From Eubacterium sp. 14-2 (GTDB lineage: Bacteria > Bacillota > Clostridia > Lachnospirales > Lachnospiraceae), in assembly GCF_000403845.2 (NCBI RefSeq), contig NZ_KE159567.1:1744911-1808910 (forward strand): a stretch of DNA of 64,000 nucleotides. The letters run 5' to 3'. The notes below the pieces were generated by a model. The model saw nothing but the letters and a program-made list of their open reading frames with translations. It did no database searches and was not told where the DNA came from. The translations under genes and the position numbers were made by a program. Of the stretch, positions 26,297-35,132 are shown piece after piece. Each line of letters starts with the position of its first letter. Positions within the stretch are counted from its first letter, which is position 1.

Positions 26297-26340
26297 ATCG
26301 TTTCGATATCGTTTCATTACCGTTTCGCTACTATTTCATT
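26297..26340. repeat. Four 11-bp tandem repeats (regulator-site or iteron-like)
   Basis: ATCGTTTCGAT (26297), ATCGTTTCATT (26308), ACCGTTTCGCT (26319), ACTATTTCATT (26330): strict 11-bp period with core TTTC. The period is one helical turn, as in PhoB/OmpR-family operators. It lies in the 752-base noncoding stretch 25966-26717, which otherwise holds only terminators and a TTGAC-containing 14-mer at 26348-26361 that recurs at 37074-37087. Confidence 0.6.
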
Positions 26341-26485
26341 TTATATAATTTCCCCATTGACAAGCTGTTGGGGAAAGGCTGAATTATATGCTGTGTATCC
26401 CCGGAAAGGGGATGCCATGAATCTACCACGGGCAGGGACAGGCTTCATGCCTTACATACCAAAACAATATATGCTTTCTGTACAT

Positions 26486-26519
26486 ACCGCAGTCCTTGAG
26501 GGGATTGCGGTATTTTTTC
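26486..26519 (+). terminator. Intrinsic terminator
   Basis: ACCGCAGTCC pairs with GGATTGCGGT around a short loop, followed by TATTTTTT. It lies upstream of the first prophage gene and insulates it. Confidence 0.75.
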
Positions 26520-26583
26520 ATTCGACATATTCCCTGCCAATCCCCATAAGTCCACCAATATGCACCACCTTTTTTAAGACGAG

Positions 26584-26613
26584 CGCACCTGCCTTACGGC
26601 GGGTGCGTTTTTT
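26584..26613 (+). terminator. Intrinsic terminator ahead of the prophage
   Basis: CGCACCTGCC (26584-26593) pairs with GGCGGGTGCG (26598-26607), loop TTAC, then TTTTTT. It is the second insulator between host-side and phage genes. Confidence 0.8.
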
Positions 26614-26717
26614 CGTTGTCGGAAAAAGGCTCTTTCTGACATTTTATCAATCCCGTGCGCCGCCTTCCAGTCTTGAATTTTCTGTTTTCAAAAATTTCAG
26701 GACTGGAGGAAATCAAA

Positions 26718-27104
26718 GTGAAAATTAAATATGAATTTGCAGATGGGACAGTGTCGGAAATCAAGGTGGAGGAATCCATCGGTGCCGTCATCATTGAGGA
26801 CAGGCGGCTGGAGGACAACCTTGCAAGGAAGGAACGCTATCACTGCCATTCGCTGGATGCCGTGGAGTTTGAGGGTGTGGAGTACGGCACGGAAGAAACG
26901 CCGGAAGCGATGCTTGCCGCCATGGAAGAGGACAGACGTGTATATGAGGCTTTCCATAAGCTCTCTAAGGTGCAGCAGAGGAGGCTGTTAAAGCTGGCGG
27001 GCGGTATGTCAATCCGGGAGATCGCACGGCAGGAAGGCACGAATTTCAGGACCGTGCATGAGTCGGTTGAGGCTGGAAGGAAAAAATTTAAAAAATTTTT
27101 CTGA
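26718..27104 (+). CDS. Sigma-70 region-4-like helix-turn-helix protein
   Basis: 128 residues from GTG 26718 (GGAGGAAATC upstream); the ORF extension to 26655 lacks a site. The C-terminal half has a region-4 type helix-turn-helix (LSKVQQRRLLKLAGGMSIRE, IARQEGTNFRTVHESVEAGR). The N-terminal half has no recognisable domain. It is probably an early phage transcription regulator. Confidence 0.75.
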   Translation: MKIKYEFADGTVSEIKVEESIGAVIIEDRRLEDNLARKERYHCHSLDAVEFEGVEYGTEETPEAMLAAMEEDRRVYEAFHKLSKVQQRRLLKLAGGMSIREIARQEGTNFRTVHESVEAGRKKFKKFF

Positions 27105-27187
27105 AAAACACCCCATCAAAACAGCCTCCAAATCTCCGTATAGTGAAGGGCATAAAATCCCGCCCTTTAGAAATCGGAGGTGGAAAG

Positions 27188-27406
27188 GTGAGGCACACAT
27201 TGAGGATCAGTGTTTCAAAAGAACCGGCGGCGGAAGGGATCGTGAGCTGCCGCAATGTCTCCGTGAGGGAGCGTTTCCTGCGCTTCCTCTTTGGGGAGAA
27301 ACAGAGGCTGACCATCATCGTTCCGGGCGGTTCCGTCCGGGAGCTGGCAGTCAGTGAAGTCATGGAAGGAGGAAATGTACATGGGAAAAGTGAAGTTACT
27401 GCTTGA
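27188..27406 (+). CDS. Small conserved phage protein, unknown function
   Basis: 72 residues from GTG 27188 (GGAGGTGGAAAG upstream). Begins MRHTLRISVSKEPAAEGIVS and contains RERFLRFLFGEKQRLTIIVP. I recognise the type as a recurrent small gene ahead of DUF2800 in Clostridial prophages, without known function. Overlaps the next gene by 26 bp. Confidence 0.6.
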   Translation: MRHTLRISVSKEPAAEGIVSCRNVSVRERFLRFLFGEKQRLTIIVPGGSVRELAVSEVMEGGNVHGKSEVTA

Positions 27407-27767
27407 CGTCATCGGGGATTTACGTTCCCTTGCAGACAGCCTGCAGGCCGTTGCGGATGCGGTGGCGGACAACGATGCGGCAGAGGCGGAGATGACGACC
27501 ACGAAGGAGCCGGAGGAGACCGGGAAAGCGGGCAAGACAGTGAAATCCGCAAAGAACATGGCGAAGAAGGATGCGAAGGCGGCAAAGCAGGAGCCGGAGG
27601 AGAAGCCGCTGACGCTGGAGGAAGTGCGGGCGGTACTGGCGGAGAAGTCCCGCTCCGGACACACGGAGGAAGTGAGGGCGTTGCTGAATAAGCACGGTGC
27701 GGATAAGCTGTCAGAGATCGACCCGGCGGAATACCCTGCGCTGCTTGCGGAAGCGGAGGTGTTGTGA
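27381..27767 (+). CDS. Small helical phage protein, unknown function
   Basis: 128 residues from ATG 27381 (AAGGAGGAAATGTAC); ATG 27375 and 27354 are too close to or ahead of the site. Ala/Lys/Glu-rich linker in the middle. The C-terminal ~50 residues (LTLEEVRAVLAEKSRSGHTE, VRALLNKHGADKLSEIDPAE) form a compact helical module seen in several phage recombination-region proteins. The TGA overlaps the next ATG by one base (TGATG). Confidence 0.65.
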   Translation: MGKVKLLLDVIGDLRSLADSLQAVADAVADNDAAEAEMTTTKEPEETGKAGKTVKSAKNMAKKDAKAAKQEPEEKPLTLEEVRAVLAEKSRSGHTEEVRALLNKHGADKLSEIDPAEYPALLAEAEVL

Positions 27768-28888
27768 TGGGGAGACACGCATTACTGTCCGCATCCTCCA
27801 GCCACCGGTGGCTTGCCTGCCCGCCGTCGGCAAGGCTCTGTGAAAATTACGAGGATACGGGCAGCGAATACGCGCAGCAAGGCACCGATGCCCACAGCCT
27901 GTGTGAACACAAGCTGAAGCTGTCCCTGGGCATGGAAACGAAAGACCCTACAGAGGGGCTTGCCTTCTACGATGAAGAGATGGAGGAATGTGCCTGCGGC
28001 TATGCGGAGTATGTCCTTTCCCTTGTGGAGGAGGCCAAGAAAAACTGCAAAGACCCGGTGGTGCTGATTGAGCAGCGGCTGGACTTCTCCCGGTATGTGG
28101 AGGAAGGCTTCGGCACCGGCGACTGCGTCATCATCGCAGATGGGACTTTGTATATCATTGACTACAAGCACGGCAAGGGCGTGGAGGTTTACGCAGAGGG
28201 AAATCCGCAGATGATGCTGTATGCCCTGGGTGCATTGGAGCTGTTCGACGGCATCTATGACATTGACACCGTCCGCATGGCGATTTACCAGCCGCGCCGG
28301 GAGAATGTCAGCGTGTATGCCATGGCGAAGGATGACCTTCTTATATGGGCGGTGGGTGAGCTTGCCGAAAAAGCAAAGCTGGCCTATGCCGGGGAGGGCG
28401 AGTTCTGCGCCGGGGAACACTGCAGGTTCTGCAAGGCGAAGGCAGCCTGCAGGAAGCGGGCCGAGTACAACCTGGAGCTTGCAAAGTATGACTTCGAGAT
28501 GCCCGCCACGCTGGAGGATGACGAAATCGCGGCGATCCTCGTGAAGGCGGATGAGCTGGCGGCATGGGCGGCAGACGTGAAGGAGTTCGCTTTGCAGCAG
28601 GCGTTAAGCGGCGTGAAGTATGCCGGATTTAAAATTGTTGAGGGCCGTTCCAACCGGAAGTACACGGATGAGGACGCTGTGGCGGATACCGTGAAGAAGG
28701 CGGGCTTCGACCCGTATGAGCCAAAGCTGCTTGGAATTACCGCCATGGAGAAACTGCTCGGAAAGAAGAAGTTTGCGGAGATTTTAAAGAGCCTTGTGGA
28801 GAAGCCGCAGGGCAAGCCTGCGTTAGTCCCGGAGAGCGACAAGCGCCCGGAGATGAACACGGCGCAGGAAGATTTCAAGGAAGATTAG
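27767..28888 (+). CDS. DUF2800 protein, PD-(D/E)XK nuclease-like
   Basis: 373 residues. The family is typical of phage replication modules. The N terminus, LLSASSSHRWLACPPSARLC, and the core, LYIIDYKHGKGVEVYAEGNP, resemble the D-x(n)-D/E-x-K nuclease core (IIDYKHGKG). GEHCRFCKAKAAC gives Cys residues like those of Cas4/AddB-type iron-sulfur nucleases. It probably acts in DNA end processing or recombination with the DUF2815 protein. Adjacent, almost overlapping genes on both sides. Confidence 0.85.
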   Translation: MGRHALLSASSSHRWLACPPSARLCENYEDTGSEYAQQGTDAHSLCEHKLKLSLGMETKDPTEGLAFYDEEMEECACGYAEYVLSLVEEAKKNCKDPVVLIEQRLDFSRYVEEGFGTGDCVIIADGTLYIIDYKHGKGVEVYAEGNPQMMLYALGALELFDGIYDIDTVRMAIYQPRRENVSVYAMAKDDLLIWAVGELAEKAKLAYAGEGEFCAGEHCRFCKAKAACRKRAEYNLELAKYDFEMPATLEDDEIAAILVKADELAAWAADVKEFALQQALSGVKYAGFKIVEGRSNRKYTDEDAVADTVKKAGFDPYEPKLLGITAMEKLLGKKKFAEILKSLVEKPQGKPALVPESDKRPEMNTAQEDFKED

Positions 28889-28904
28889 TCAGGAGGAAAA
28901 TCAT

Positions 28905-29477
28905 ATGTCAAACACAGCCAATAATCCAACAAAGGTAATCACCGGCCCGAACACACGGTGGAGCTACTGCAACGCATGGGAAGCGAAGGCAATCCAGGGC
29001 GGCACGCCGAAATTTTCTGTTTCCCTCATCATCCCGAAGTCGGATAAAAAGACCATTGCCAAGATTGAGGAAGCAATCAAGGCGGCATACCGTGAGGGCG
29101 AGGCGAAGCTGAAGGGGAACGGCAGGAGCGTTCCTGCGCTTTCCGTGCTGAAGACCCCGCTGCGTGACGGGGATGTGGAGCGTCCGGATGATGAAGCCTA
29201 TGCGGATTCCTATTTCGTCAACGCCAACAGCTCCACGGCTCCGGGGATTGTGGATGCGGACCGGCAGCCGATTTTAGACCATTCCGAGGTGTACAGCGGC
29301 GTGTACGGCAGGGCGAGCATCAATTTCTATGCTTTCAACAGCAATGGCAATAAGGGAATCGCCTGCGGCCTGAACAATTTACAGAAAATCCGTGACGGGG
29401 AGCCTTTGGGCGGGCGTTCCCGTGCGGAGGATGACTTTGCGGATGATGCCGGGGATGATGAGGATTTCCTGTCTTAA
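28905..29477 (+). CDS. DUF2815 protein, probable ssDNA-binding
   Basis: 190 residues from ATG 28905 (AGGAGGAAAATC). The family pairs with DUF2800 in phages and is generally regarded as a single-strand DNA-binding or annealing protein. Visible segments are TRWSYCNAWEAKAIQGGTPK, FSVSLIIPKSDKKTI and NFYAFNSNGNKGIACGLNN. The acidic C-terminal tail (DDFADDAGDDEDFLS) is like that of SSB proteins and may recruit partners. Confidence 0.85.
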   Translation: MSNTANNPTKVITGPNTRWSYCNAWEAKAIQGGTPKFSVSLIIPKSDKKTIAKIEEAIKAAYREGEAKLKGNGRSVPALSVLKTPLRDGDVERPDDEAYADSYFVNANSSTAPGIVDADRQPILDHSEVYSGVYGRASINFYAFNSNGNKGIACGLNNLQKIRDGEPLGGRSRAEDDFADDAGDDEDFLS

Positions 29478-29561
29478 CGGCATAACAGGAACACACTGCC
29501 GGGTGGCGGGGAGAGGGCATCTTCCTTTTCCCTGCCGCCCTTAAGGCGGTGAAAGGAGCTG

Positions 29562-31496
29562 GTGGAATTGAAGTCTTTAGGAATCGACTTGGAAACATTT
29601 TCGTCTGTGGATCTGACCAAATGCGGCGTTTACCGGTATGCTTCTTCGCCGGATTTTGACATCCTCTTATTCGGATACAGCGTGGACAGCGGCGAAGTAC
29701 GGGTGGTTGACCTTGCCTGTGGTGAGGAAATTCCTGCAGATATCGTGGCGGCGCTCTCGGATGACTCCGTCATTAAGTGGAGTTACAATAACAATTTCGA
29801 GCGCGTCTGTCTGTCAAATTATTTCGGCACATGGTTCGAGCCTGGGAGCTGGCGCTGCACGATGGTGTGGGCGGCTTACCTCGGCCTCCCGCGGTCGCTG
29901 GAGGATGTGGGCGCGGTGCTTGGGCTGGAGAAACAGAAGCTGTCCGAAGGGAAAGAGCTGATCCGGTATTTCTGCGTACCCTGCAAGCCGACCAAGGCAA
30001 ACGGCGGCCGGATGCGGAACCTGCCCGAACACGACAGGGAGAAGTGGGAGCGGTTCAAGGCATACAACCTCCGTGATGTAGAGGCAGAGATGCAGATACA
30101 GCAGAGGCTTGCCAAATTCCCCGTGCCGGAGTTCATATGGGAGGAATACCGGCAGGATCAGGAAATAAACGACCGGGGCATCGGGGTGGACATGGAGATG
30201 GTCAAACAGGCAATCGCCATGGATGGGCGATCCAAGGCGGAACTGTCGGTTGCAATGAAGGAACTGACGGAACTGGAAAACCCGAATTCCGTGCAGCAGA
30301 TGAAGCGGTGGCTTTTGGAGAACGGGGTGGAAACGGATTCGCTGGACAAAAAGGCGGTGGCCGCAATGCTGGAGGGTGCGCCGGAGCCTTTGAAAACTGT
30401 GCTGACGCTCCGGCAGCAGCTTGCCAAGTCCTCTGTGAAGAAATACCAGGCGATGGAGAATGCGGTGTGTGCGGACAGCCGGGCGCACGGGATGTTTGCT
30501 TTCTACGGTGCTAATAGGACCGGCCGGTATAGCGGACGAATTATTCAATTGCAAAATCTGCCTCAGAACCATATCCCCGATTTGGCCCAGGCAAGGGAGC
30601 TTGTGAAAGCAGGGGACTTTGATGCCCTTGCCATGCTGTATGAGGATGTCCCGGATACGCTCTCGCAGCTCATCCGCACGGCTTTTGTGCCGCAGAACGG
30701 CAGGAAGTTCATCGTGGCGGATTTTTCCGCTATTGAGGCGAGGGTGCTTGCGTGGCTTGCCGGGGAGCGGTGGGTGTCAGAAGTGTTTGAAAAAGGCGGT
30801 GACATTTACTGTGAAACTGCTGCCCGTATGTTCCACTGCAGGGTGGAGAAGCATGGTGAAAATGCGGAACTAAGGCAGAAAGGCAAGCAGGCTACGCTGT
30901 CCTGTGGATACGGCGGATCAGTCGGTGCTTTGAAAGCAATGGGCGCACTGGAAGCAGGGATGACGGAGGATGAGCTGCAGCCGCTCGTGGATAGCTGGCG
31001 GGAGGCGAACCCCAATATCGTGCAGCTATGGTGGGATGTGGATCGTGCCGCGAAGGAATGCATCAAAAAGAGGATGCCCACAGAGACACACGGTATCAGG
31101 TTTGATTACCAGAGCGGCATGATGTTCACCACGCTCCCATCGGGCAGACGGCTCGCCTATGTGAAGCCGCGTATCGGGGCGAACCGTTTCGGCGGGGAGT
31201 CCGTCACCTACATGGGTGTGGGCGGCACAAAGAAATGGGAACGTCTGGAAAGCTATGGTGCAAAGTTTGTGGAGAACCTTGTGCAGGGTATTGCCCGCGA
31301 CATCTTATGCCATGCCATGCAGACACTGAAAAACTGTGCGATTGTCGGACACATCCACGATGAGATCATCATCGAGGCGGACAGGAGGATGTCCGTGGAG
31401 GCTGTGTGTGAACAGATGGGCAGAACGCCGTCCTGGGCAAAGGGGCTGCTGCTCCGGGCAGATGGATATTCTTGTGAGTGGTATCAGAAAGATTAG
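29562..31496 (+). CDS. Phage family A DNA polymerase
   Basis: 644 residues from GTG 29562 (AAAGGAG upstream). The N-terminal 3'-5' exonuclease domain starts with LGIDLETFSSVDL (Exo I Asp/Glu). The polymerase domain has motif A DFSAIEARVLAWLAGE, motif B QKGKQATLSCGYGGSVGALK and motif C VGHIHDEIIIEA. All catalytic Asp residues are present, so it appears functional. The lack of a 5'-3' exonuclease is normal for this phage type. It replicates the phage genome together with the primase/helicase at 32433. Confidence 0.95.
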   Translation: MELKSLGIDLETFSSVDLTKCGVYRYASSPDFDILLFGYSVDSGEVRVVDLACGEEIPADIVAALSDDSVIKWSYNNNFERVCLSNYFGTWFEPGSWRCTMVWAAYLGLPRSLEDVGAVLGLEKQKLSEGKELIRYFCVPCKPTKANGGRMRNLPEHDREKWERFKAYNLRDVEAEMQIQQRLAKFPVPEFIWEEYRQDQEINDRGIGVDMEMVKQAIAMDGRSKAELSVAMKELTELENPNSVQQMKRWLLENGVETDSLDKKAVAAMLEGAPEPLKTVLTLRQQLAKSSVKKYQAMENAVCADSRAHGMFAFYGANRTGRYSGRIIQLQNLPQNHIPDLAQARELVKAGDFDALAMLYEDVPDTLSQLIRTAFVPQNGRKFIVADFSAIEARVLAWLAGERWVSEVFEKGGDIYCETAARMFHCRVEKHGENAELRQKGKQATLSCGYGGSVGALKAMGALEAGMTEDELQPLVDSWREANPNIVQLWWDVDRAAKECIKKRMPTETHGIRFDYQSGMMFTTLPSGRRLAYVKPRIGANRFGGESVTYMGVGGTKKWERLESYGAKFVENLVQGIARDILCHAMQTLKNCAIVGHIHDEIIIEADRRMSVEAVCEQMGRTPSWAKGLLLRADGYSCEWYQKD

Positions 31497-31506
31497 GGGG
31501 TGTGCG

Positions 31507-31836
31507 ATGGAACGGCTGCGGATTGAATACGGGACGGGATACATGGAGCTGAACGTGGAGGCGTTCTTCCCCTGCAAGATGCCGGCGATGAGGAAGGCCG
31601 CAAGGCTCATCAATTCATACTGTACCGATGAGGCAAGGGCGGAGCTGCTCTCGGAACTGCGGGAGATGGCGGACGGGTACAAGGCACTCTGCGATATGTA
31701 CAGAGAAACAGAAGAGGCGCTTCCTGCGGATTCCCCGGAGCGGAGGCACTGGAGGGCGCAGTTCAACAAGACGGAAGCCCTCCGCAGAAGGATGGAGGGG
31801 AATATCAGATTGATTTCAGGAGGAGGAAAGGGATGA
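31507..31836 (+). CDS. Small phage protein, unknown function
   Basis: 109 residues from ATG 31507 (TAGGGGGTGTGCG upstream, weak). Mostly helical and charged (KMPAMRKAARLINSYCTDEA, LLSELREMADGYKALCDMYR). Overlaps the next gene by 4 bp (ATGA). No family recognised. Confidence 0.65.
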   Translation: MERLRIEYGTGYMELNVEAFFPCKMPAMRKAARLINSYCTDEARAELLSELREMADGYKALCDMYRETEEALPADSPERRHWRAQFNKTEALRRRMEGNIRLISGGGKG

Positions 31837-32030
31837 GCAGGGCGGCAATGCAGGGGTGCAGGGCGCATAATGACTGTTTCGCAAACAGGGGAGGCGTCTG
31901 CACCTGCTTAAAGGACAATGACTTTGGCGGGAGGGACTGCCCGTTTTACAAGCCTGCGGACACAGTCCGGGAAGGCCGGCGCAGGCAGGATGGAGGTAGA
32001 TTTTATGGGAATCAGCAGATACAACAGTGA
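31833..32030 (+). CDS. Small Cys-rich phage protein
   Basis: 65 residues from ATG 31833 (AGGAGGAAAGGG upstream). Five Cys in the first 37 residues (GCRAHNDCFANRGGVCTCLK … DCPFY) suggest a zinc-binding knuckle. Overlaps neighbours on both sides, consistent with a compact early operon. Function unknown. Confidence 0.65.
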   Translation: MSRAAMQGCRAHNDCFANRGGVCTCLKDNDFGGRDCPFYKPADTVREGRRRQDGGRFYGNQQIQQ

Positions 32031-32436
32031 GGGATACAGCGACCCGACAAGCCATGTGGCGCTGTCGGGGATCAGGAAGGAGGAAAGGGCGGCAAAGCGG
32101 GCATACCGGCCGCTTGTCTATATATGCTCCCCGTTTGCCGGGGACAGGTCAGGCAACACGCAGAAGGCGAGGCGGTACAGCAGGTTTGCGGTAAAGAACG
32201 GCGCGATTCCGTTCGCCCCGCACCTGCTCTTTCCGCAGTTTTTGGATGACGGGAAATCTGCGGAGCGGGCAATCGGTATGTTTATGGGGATGGTGCTGCT
32301 TGGAAAGTGCGAGCAGCTATGGGTGTTCGGCAGCACCATATCCACGGGGATGGCGGCGGAGATTGAGAAAGCGGAGAAGCGGGATATGCCAATCCGCTAT
32401 TTTACGGAAAACTGCGAGGAGGTCTGTAAATTATGA
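32005..32436 (+). CDS. DUF4406 / nucleoside deoxyribosyltransferase-like protein
   Basis: 143 residues from ATG 32005 (GGAGGTAGATTTT). The fold motif RPLVYICSPFAGDRSGNTQK, then AIPFAPHLLFPQFLDDG, GKCEQLWVFGSTISTGMAAE and IRYFTENC fit the DUF4406 branch of the deoxyribosyltransferase superfamily. A nucleotide-related or base-hypermodification role is possible. Overlaps the primase gene by 4 bp. Confidence 0.8.
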   Translation: MGISRYNSEGYSDPTSHVALSGIRKEERAAKRAYRPLVYICSPFAGDRSGNTQKARRYSRFAVKNGAIPFAPHLLFPQFLDDGKSAERAIGMFMGMVLLGKCEQLWVFGSTISTGMAAEIEKAEKRDMPIRYFTENCEEVCKL

Positions 32437-34677
32437 AAATGACATTTTACACGGCGAACTGCAGGGGGAACGCAAAGAACAGCCTTTATCCCAACAGGCG
32501 TGTCATTGACAATGAGGATGACTGCATGGAGGTGGCAGCGTTCGACCATGTGTGCGCGGAATTCAAGGGCTGCCGCAGGAGCGGGGACAATTTCCTCTCC
32601 TGCGATGTGGACGTGATGGACTGCGACAATTCCCATTCCGACAATCCGGCAGACTGGATTCATCCGGAAGATTTGGAAGAAAAAATCGGGAAGGATGTGG
32701 CGTTTGTTGTGGTGCCGAGCCGGAACAATATGAAGCCGAAGGAGGGGAAGTCCGCAAGGCCGAGGTTCCATGTGTACTTCCCGCATGATCCAATCACAGA
32801 TGGGGAGGCGTGTGCGGCTTTGAAGAAAGCCATACAGCAGAAATTCCCTTTCTTCGATGCCAAGGCGCTGGATTCTGCCCGTTTCATTTTTGGGCATCCT
32901 GCGGACTCCATCTTTTGGCACGAGGGCGAGATCACCATTGACTGCATCGTGAAGCACCAGGGCGGCAGGGAGATACCGCAGGGGCAGCGCAACGCCACCA
33001 TGTCCCATTTTGCCGGGCGCGTGGTGAAGCGGTACGGGGCTACGGAACGGGCGCAGGAGATTTTCATGGAGGAGGCGGCAAAGTGCAATCCGCCCCTGGA
33101 AGATGCGGAGCTTGCAATGATCTGGCAGAGCGCCTGCCGGTTTGCGGAGAAAGTGCAGGGGCAGGAGGGATATGTGGCACCGGATGCGTACAATGACGAG
33201 TTCGGGCGAGAGTCTTTAAAACCAGGCGATTACTCCGACATCGGGCAGGCGAAGGTGCTGACCAGGGAGTACGGCGTGGAGCTGCGCTATACGGCAGCCA
33301 CGGATTACCTGCGTTTCTGCGGGCAGTATTGGGTGGAGTCCAAGCAGCAGGCAGTGGGAGCTGCAGAGGAATTTTTAGACCTCCAGCTTGCGGACGCGAA
33401 GGATGAGATCGCCCGGACGAAACAGGCGCTCATGGACACCGGCATTTCGGAGGATGCCATCACCTCCGGCGGCAAGTCGCTGGAAAAGAAGATCAGCGGC
33501 GGGCAGATGGACGCCTACCTTGCGTATCTGTCTGCCCAGGCATATAAGGCGTTCGTGATGAAACGCAGGGACATGAAGTATGTGGTTTCCGCACTGCAGG
33601 CGGCAAAGCCGATGCTGGAGATCAGCGTGTCTGACCTGGATAAAGACGGCTTTCTGCTGAACACGCCGGACGGCACCTATTACCTCCCGGATGGGCTGGA
33701 AGGGAAGCGTGACCACAGCCCGGAGGACTATATCACAAAAATAACGGCGGCAGCTCCCGGTGACAAAGGGGAGAAACTGTGGCAGGATTCTTTAAACACT
33801 ATTTTCTGCAAAGACCAGGAGCTGATTGATTATGTGCAGCAGATCGTGGGCATGGCTGCGGTGGGGCGCGTCTACATGGAATCGCTGGTCATTGCCTACG
33901 GGGAGGGGAGGAACGGCAAGTCCACCTTCTGGAACACGATAGCCCGTGTGCTTGGCACCTACAGCGGGAATATGTCCGCCGACACACTTACGGTCGGGTG
34001 CAAGAGGAACGTGAGTGAAGCCGGAACTTGCCGAGGCGAAGGGCAAGCGGCTCATTATTGCCGCAGAGCTGGAGGAAGGGATGCGCCTGAACACTTCCGT
34101 TGTGAAGCAGATGTGTTCCACGGATGAGATTTTTGCGGAGAAAAAGTATAAGGACCCGTTCTCCTTCACGCCAAGCCATACCCTCGTGCTTTATACCAAC
34201 CACCTACCAAGGGTGGGCGCAAATGACCCTGGGACGTGGCGGCGCTTAATCGTGATCCCCTTCCATGCCAGGATAGAGGGCGCAGGGGATGTGAAGAATT
34301 ATGCTGATTTCCTCGTTTCGGAGGCGGCTCCGGCTGTCATGAAGTGGATCATTGAGGGCGCGCAAAAGGCAATCAGCCGGAACTTCCACATCCCTTCCCC
34401 TGCCTGCGTGGAGGAAGCCATCAAATCATACCGGGAGGACAATGACTGGCTTGGGCATTTCCTGCATGAGTGCTGCGAGGCCGATAAAACGTACCGGGAG
34501 AAGTCCGGCGTTCTGTACCAGGAATACCGCAGCTACTGTATGCGGACGGGCGAGTACACCAGAAGCACGGCCGATTTTTATAACGCGCTGGAGTCTGCCG
34601 GCTTTTCCCGAAGGAAGGCGAAGGCCGGCATTATCGTGTATGGGCTGCGGATAAAGGAGGAAGATTTAGAGGACTGA
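32433..34677 (+). pseudogene. Phage primase/D5-type helicase broken by 4-bp duplication
   Basis: The first frame (32433-34127) carries an archaeo-eukaryotic primase-like N-terminal part, a D5_N-like region, and Walker A in VIAYGEGRNGKSTFW. At 34011-34018 the DNA reads GTGAGTGA; removing one GTGA restores …CKRNVKPELAEAKGKR… and an uninterrupted 746-residue protein ending at 34677. The second part includes AAELEEGMRLNTSVVKQM, TNHLPRVGANDPGTWRRL and a C-terminal winged helix. Reinitiation at GTG 34015 (AGAGGAAC upstream) could make the C-terminal half separately. The helicase core is split between the two products, so autonomous replication is probably impaired. Confidence 0.85.
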
Positions 34678-34699
34678 GAAAGCCCATGCTTTGGGGAAA

Positions 34700-34805
34700 G
34701 GTGCAGGTCGGTGCAGGTCTTGGTATAAACCCCCTTTAGGGCAGTTTTTTCAGCAAAAAATCACTTATAGAGGAGTTTTAGGTACGACTTGCACCGACCT
34801 GCACC
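34700..34805. repeat. Paired 10-bp repeats in inverted arms: origin candidate
   Basis: Left arm 34700-34719 is two exact copies of GGTGCAGGTC. Right arm 34786-34805 is the inverse, GACTTGCACC GACCTGCACC, one mismatch in 20. The 66-bp spacer is A/T-rich with T and A runs. The site lies in the only sizeable noncoding gap (34678-34850) of the replication block, directly after the primase/helicase. Confidence 0.6.
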
Positions 34806-34850
34806 CTAAAGGCTGGAATGATTGAAAAATAAGGGATTGGAGGCATTTGC

Positions 34851-35132
34851 ATGAGAGAGAAAACCATAGAGCAGAAATTCAGGGCGGCAGTCAAGGTCGC
34901 CGGGGGCTTGGCACTTAAGTTCGCATCGCCCGGTTTTGATGGGGTGCCTGACAGACTGGCACTTCTCCCTAGCGGGAGGATGGCATTCGTGGAGGTCAAG
35001 GCTCCGGGGGAAAAGCCACGCCCCCTGCAGCTTTCCCGGCACCGGCTCCTGCGGCGGCTTGGGTTTAAGGTGTATGTGCTAGATGACGAATCGCAGATTG
35101 GAGGGATCATTGATGAGATACAGTCCACATGA
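34851..35132 (+). CDS. VRR-NUC family nuclease
   Basis: 93 residues, typical for stand-alone phage VRR-NUC proteins. Catalytic pattern of the PD-(D/E)XK type: GLALKFASPGFDGVPDRLAL (Asp of PDR), then RMAFVEVKAPGEKPRPLQ (E-x-K). Such nucleases cut branched DNA and accompany SNF2 helicases in phages. Overlaps the helicase start by 20 bp. Confidence 0.9.
   Translation: MREKTIEQKFRAAVKVAGGLALKFASPGFDGVPDRLALLPSGRMAFVEVKAPGEKPRPLQLSRHRLLRRLGFKVYVLDDESQIGGIIDEIQST

Noticed and set aside
26297-26340. CRISPR-like array
   Set aside because: 11-bp units are contiguous with no spacers; better explained as regulator sites or iterons.
26147-26728. 193-codon open frame across the 26.1-26.7 kb gap
   Set aside because: It spans two terminators and the 11-bp repeats, has no ribosome binding site and no domain-like composition. 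Treated as noncoding.
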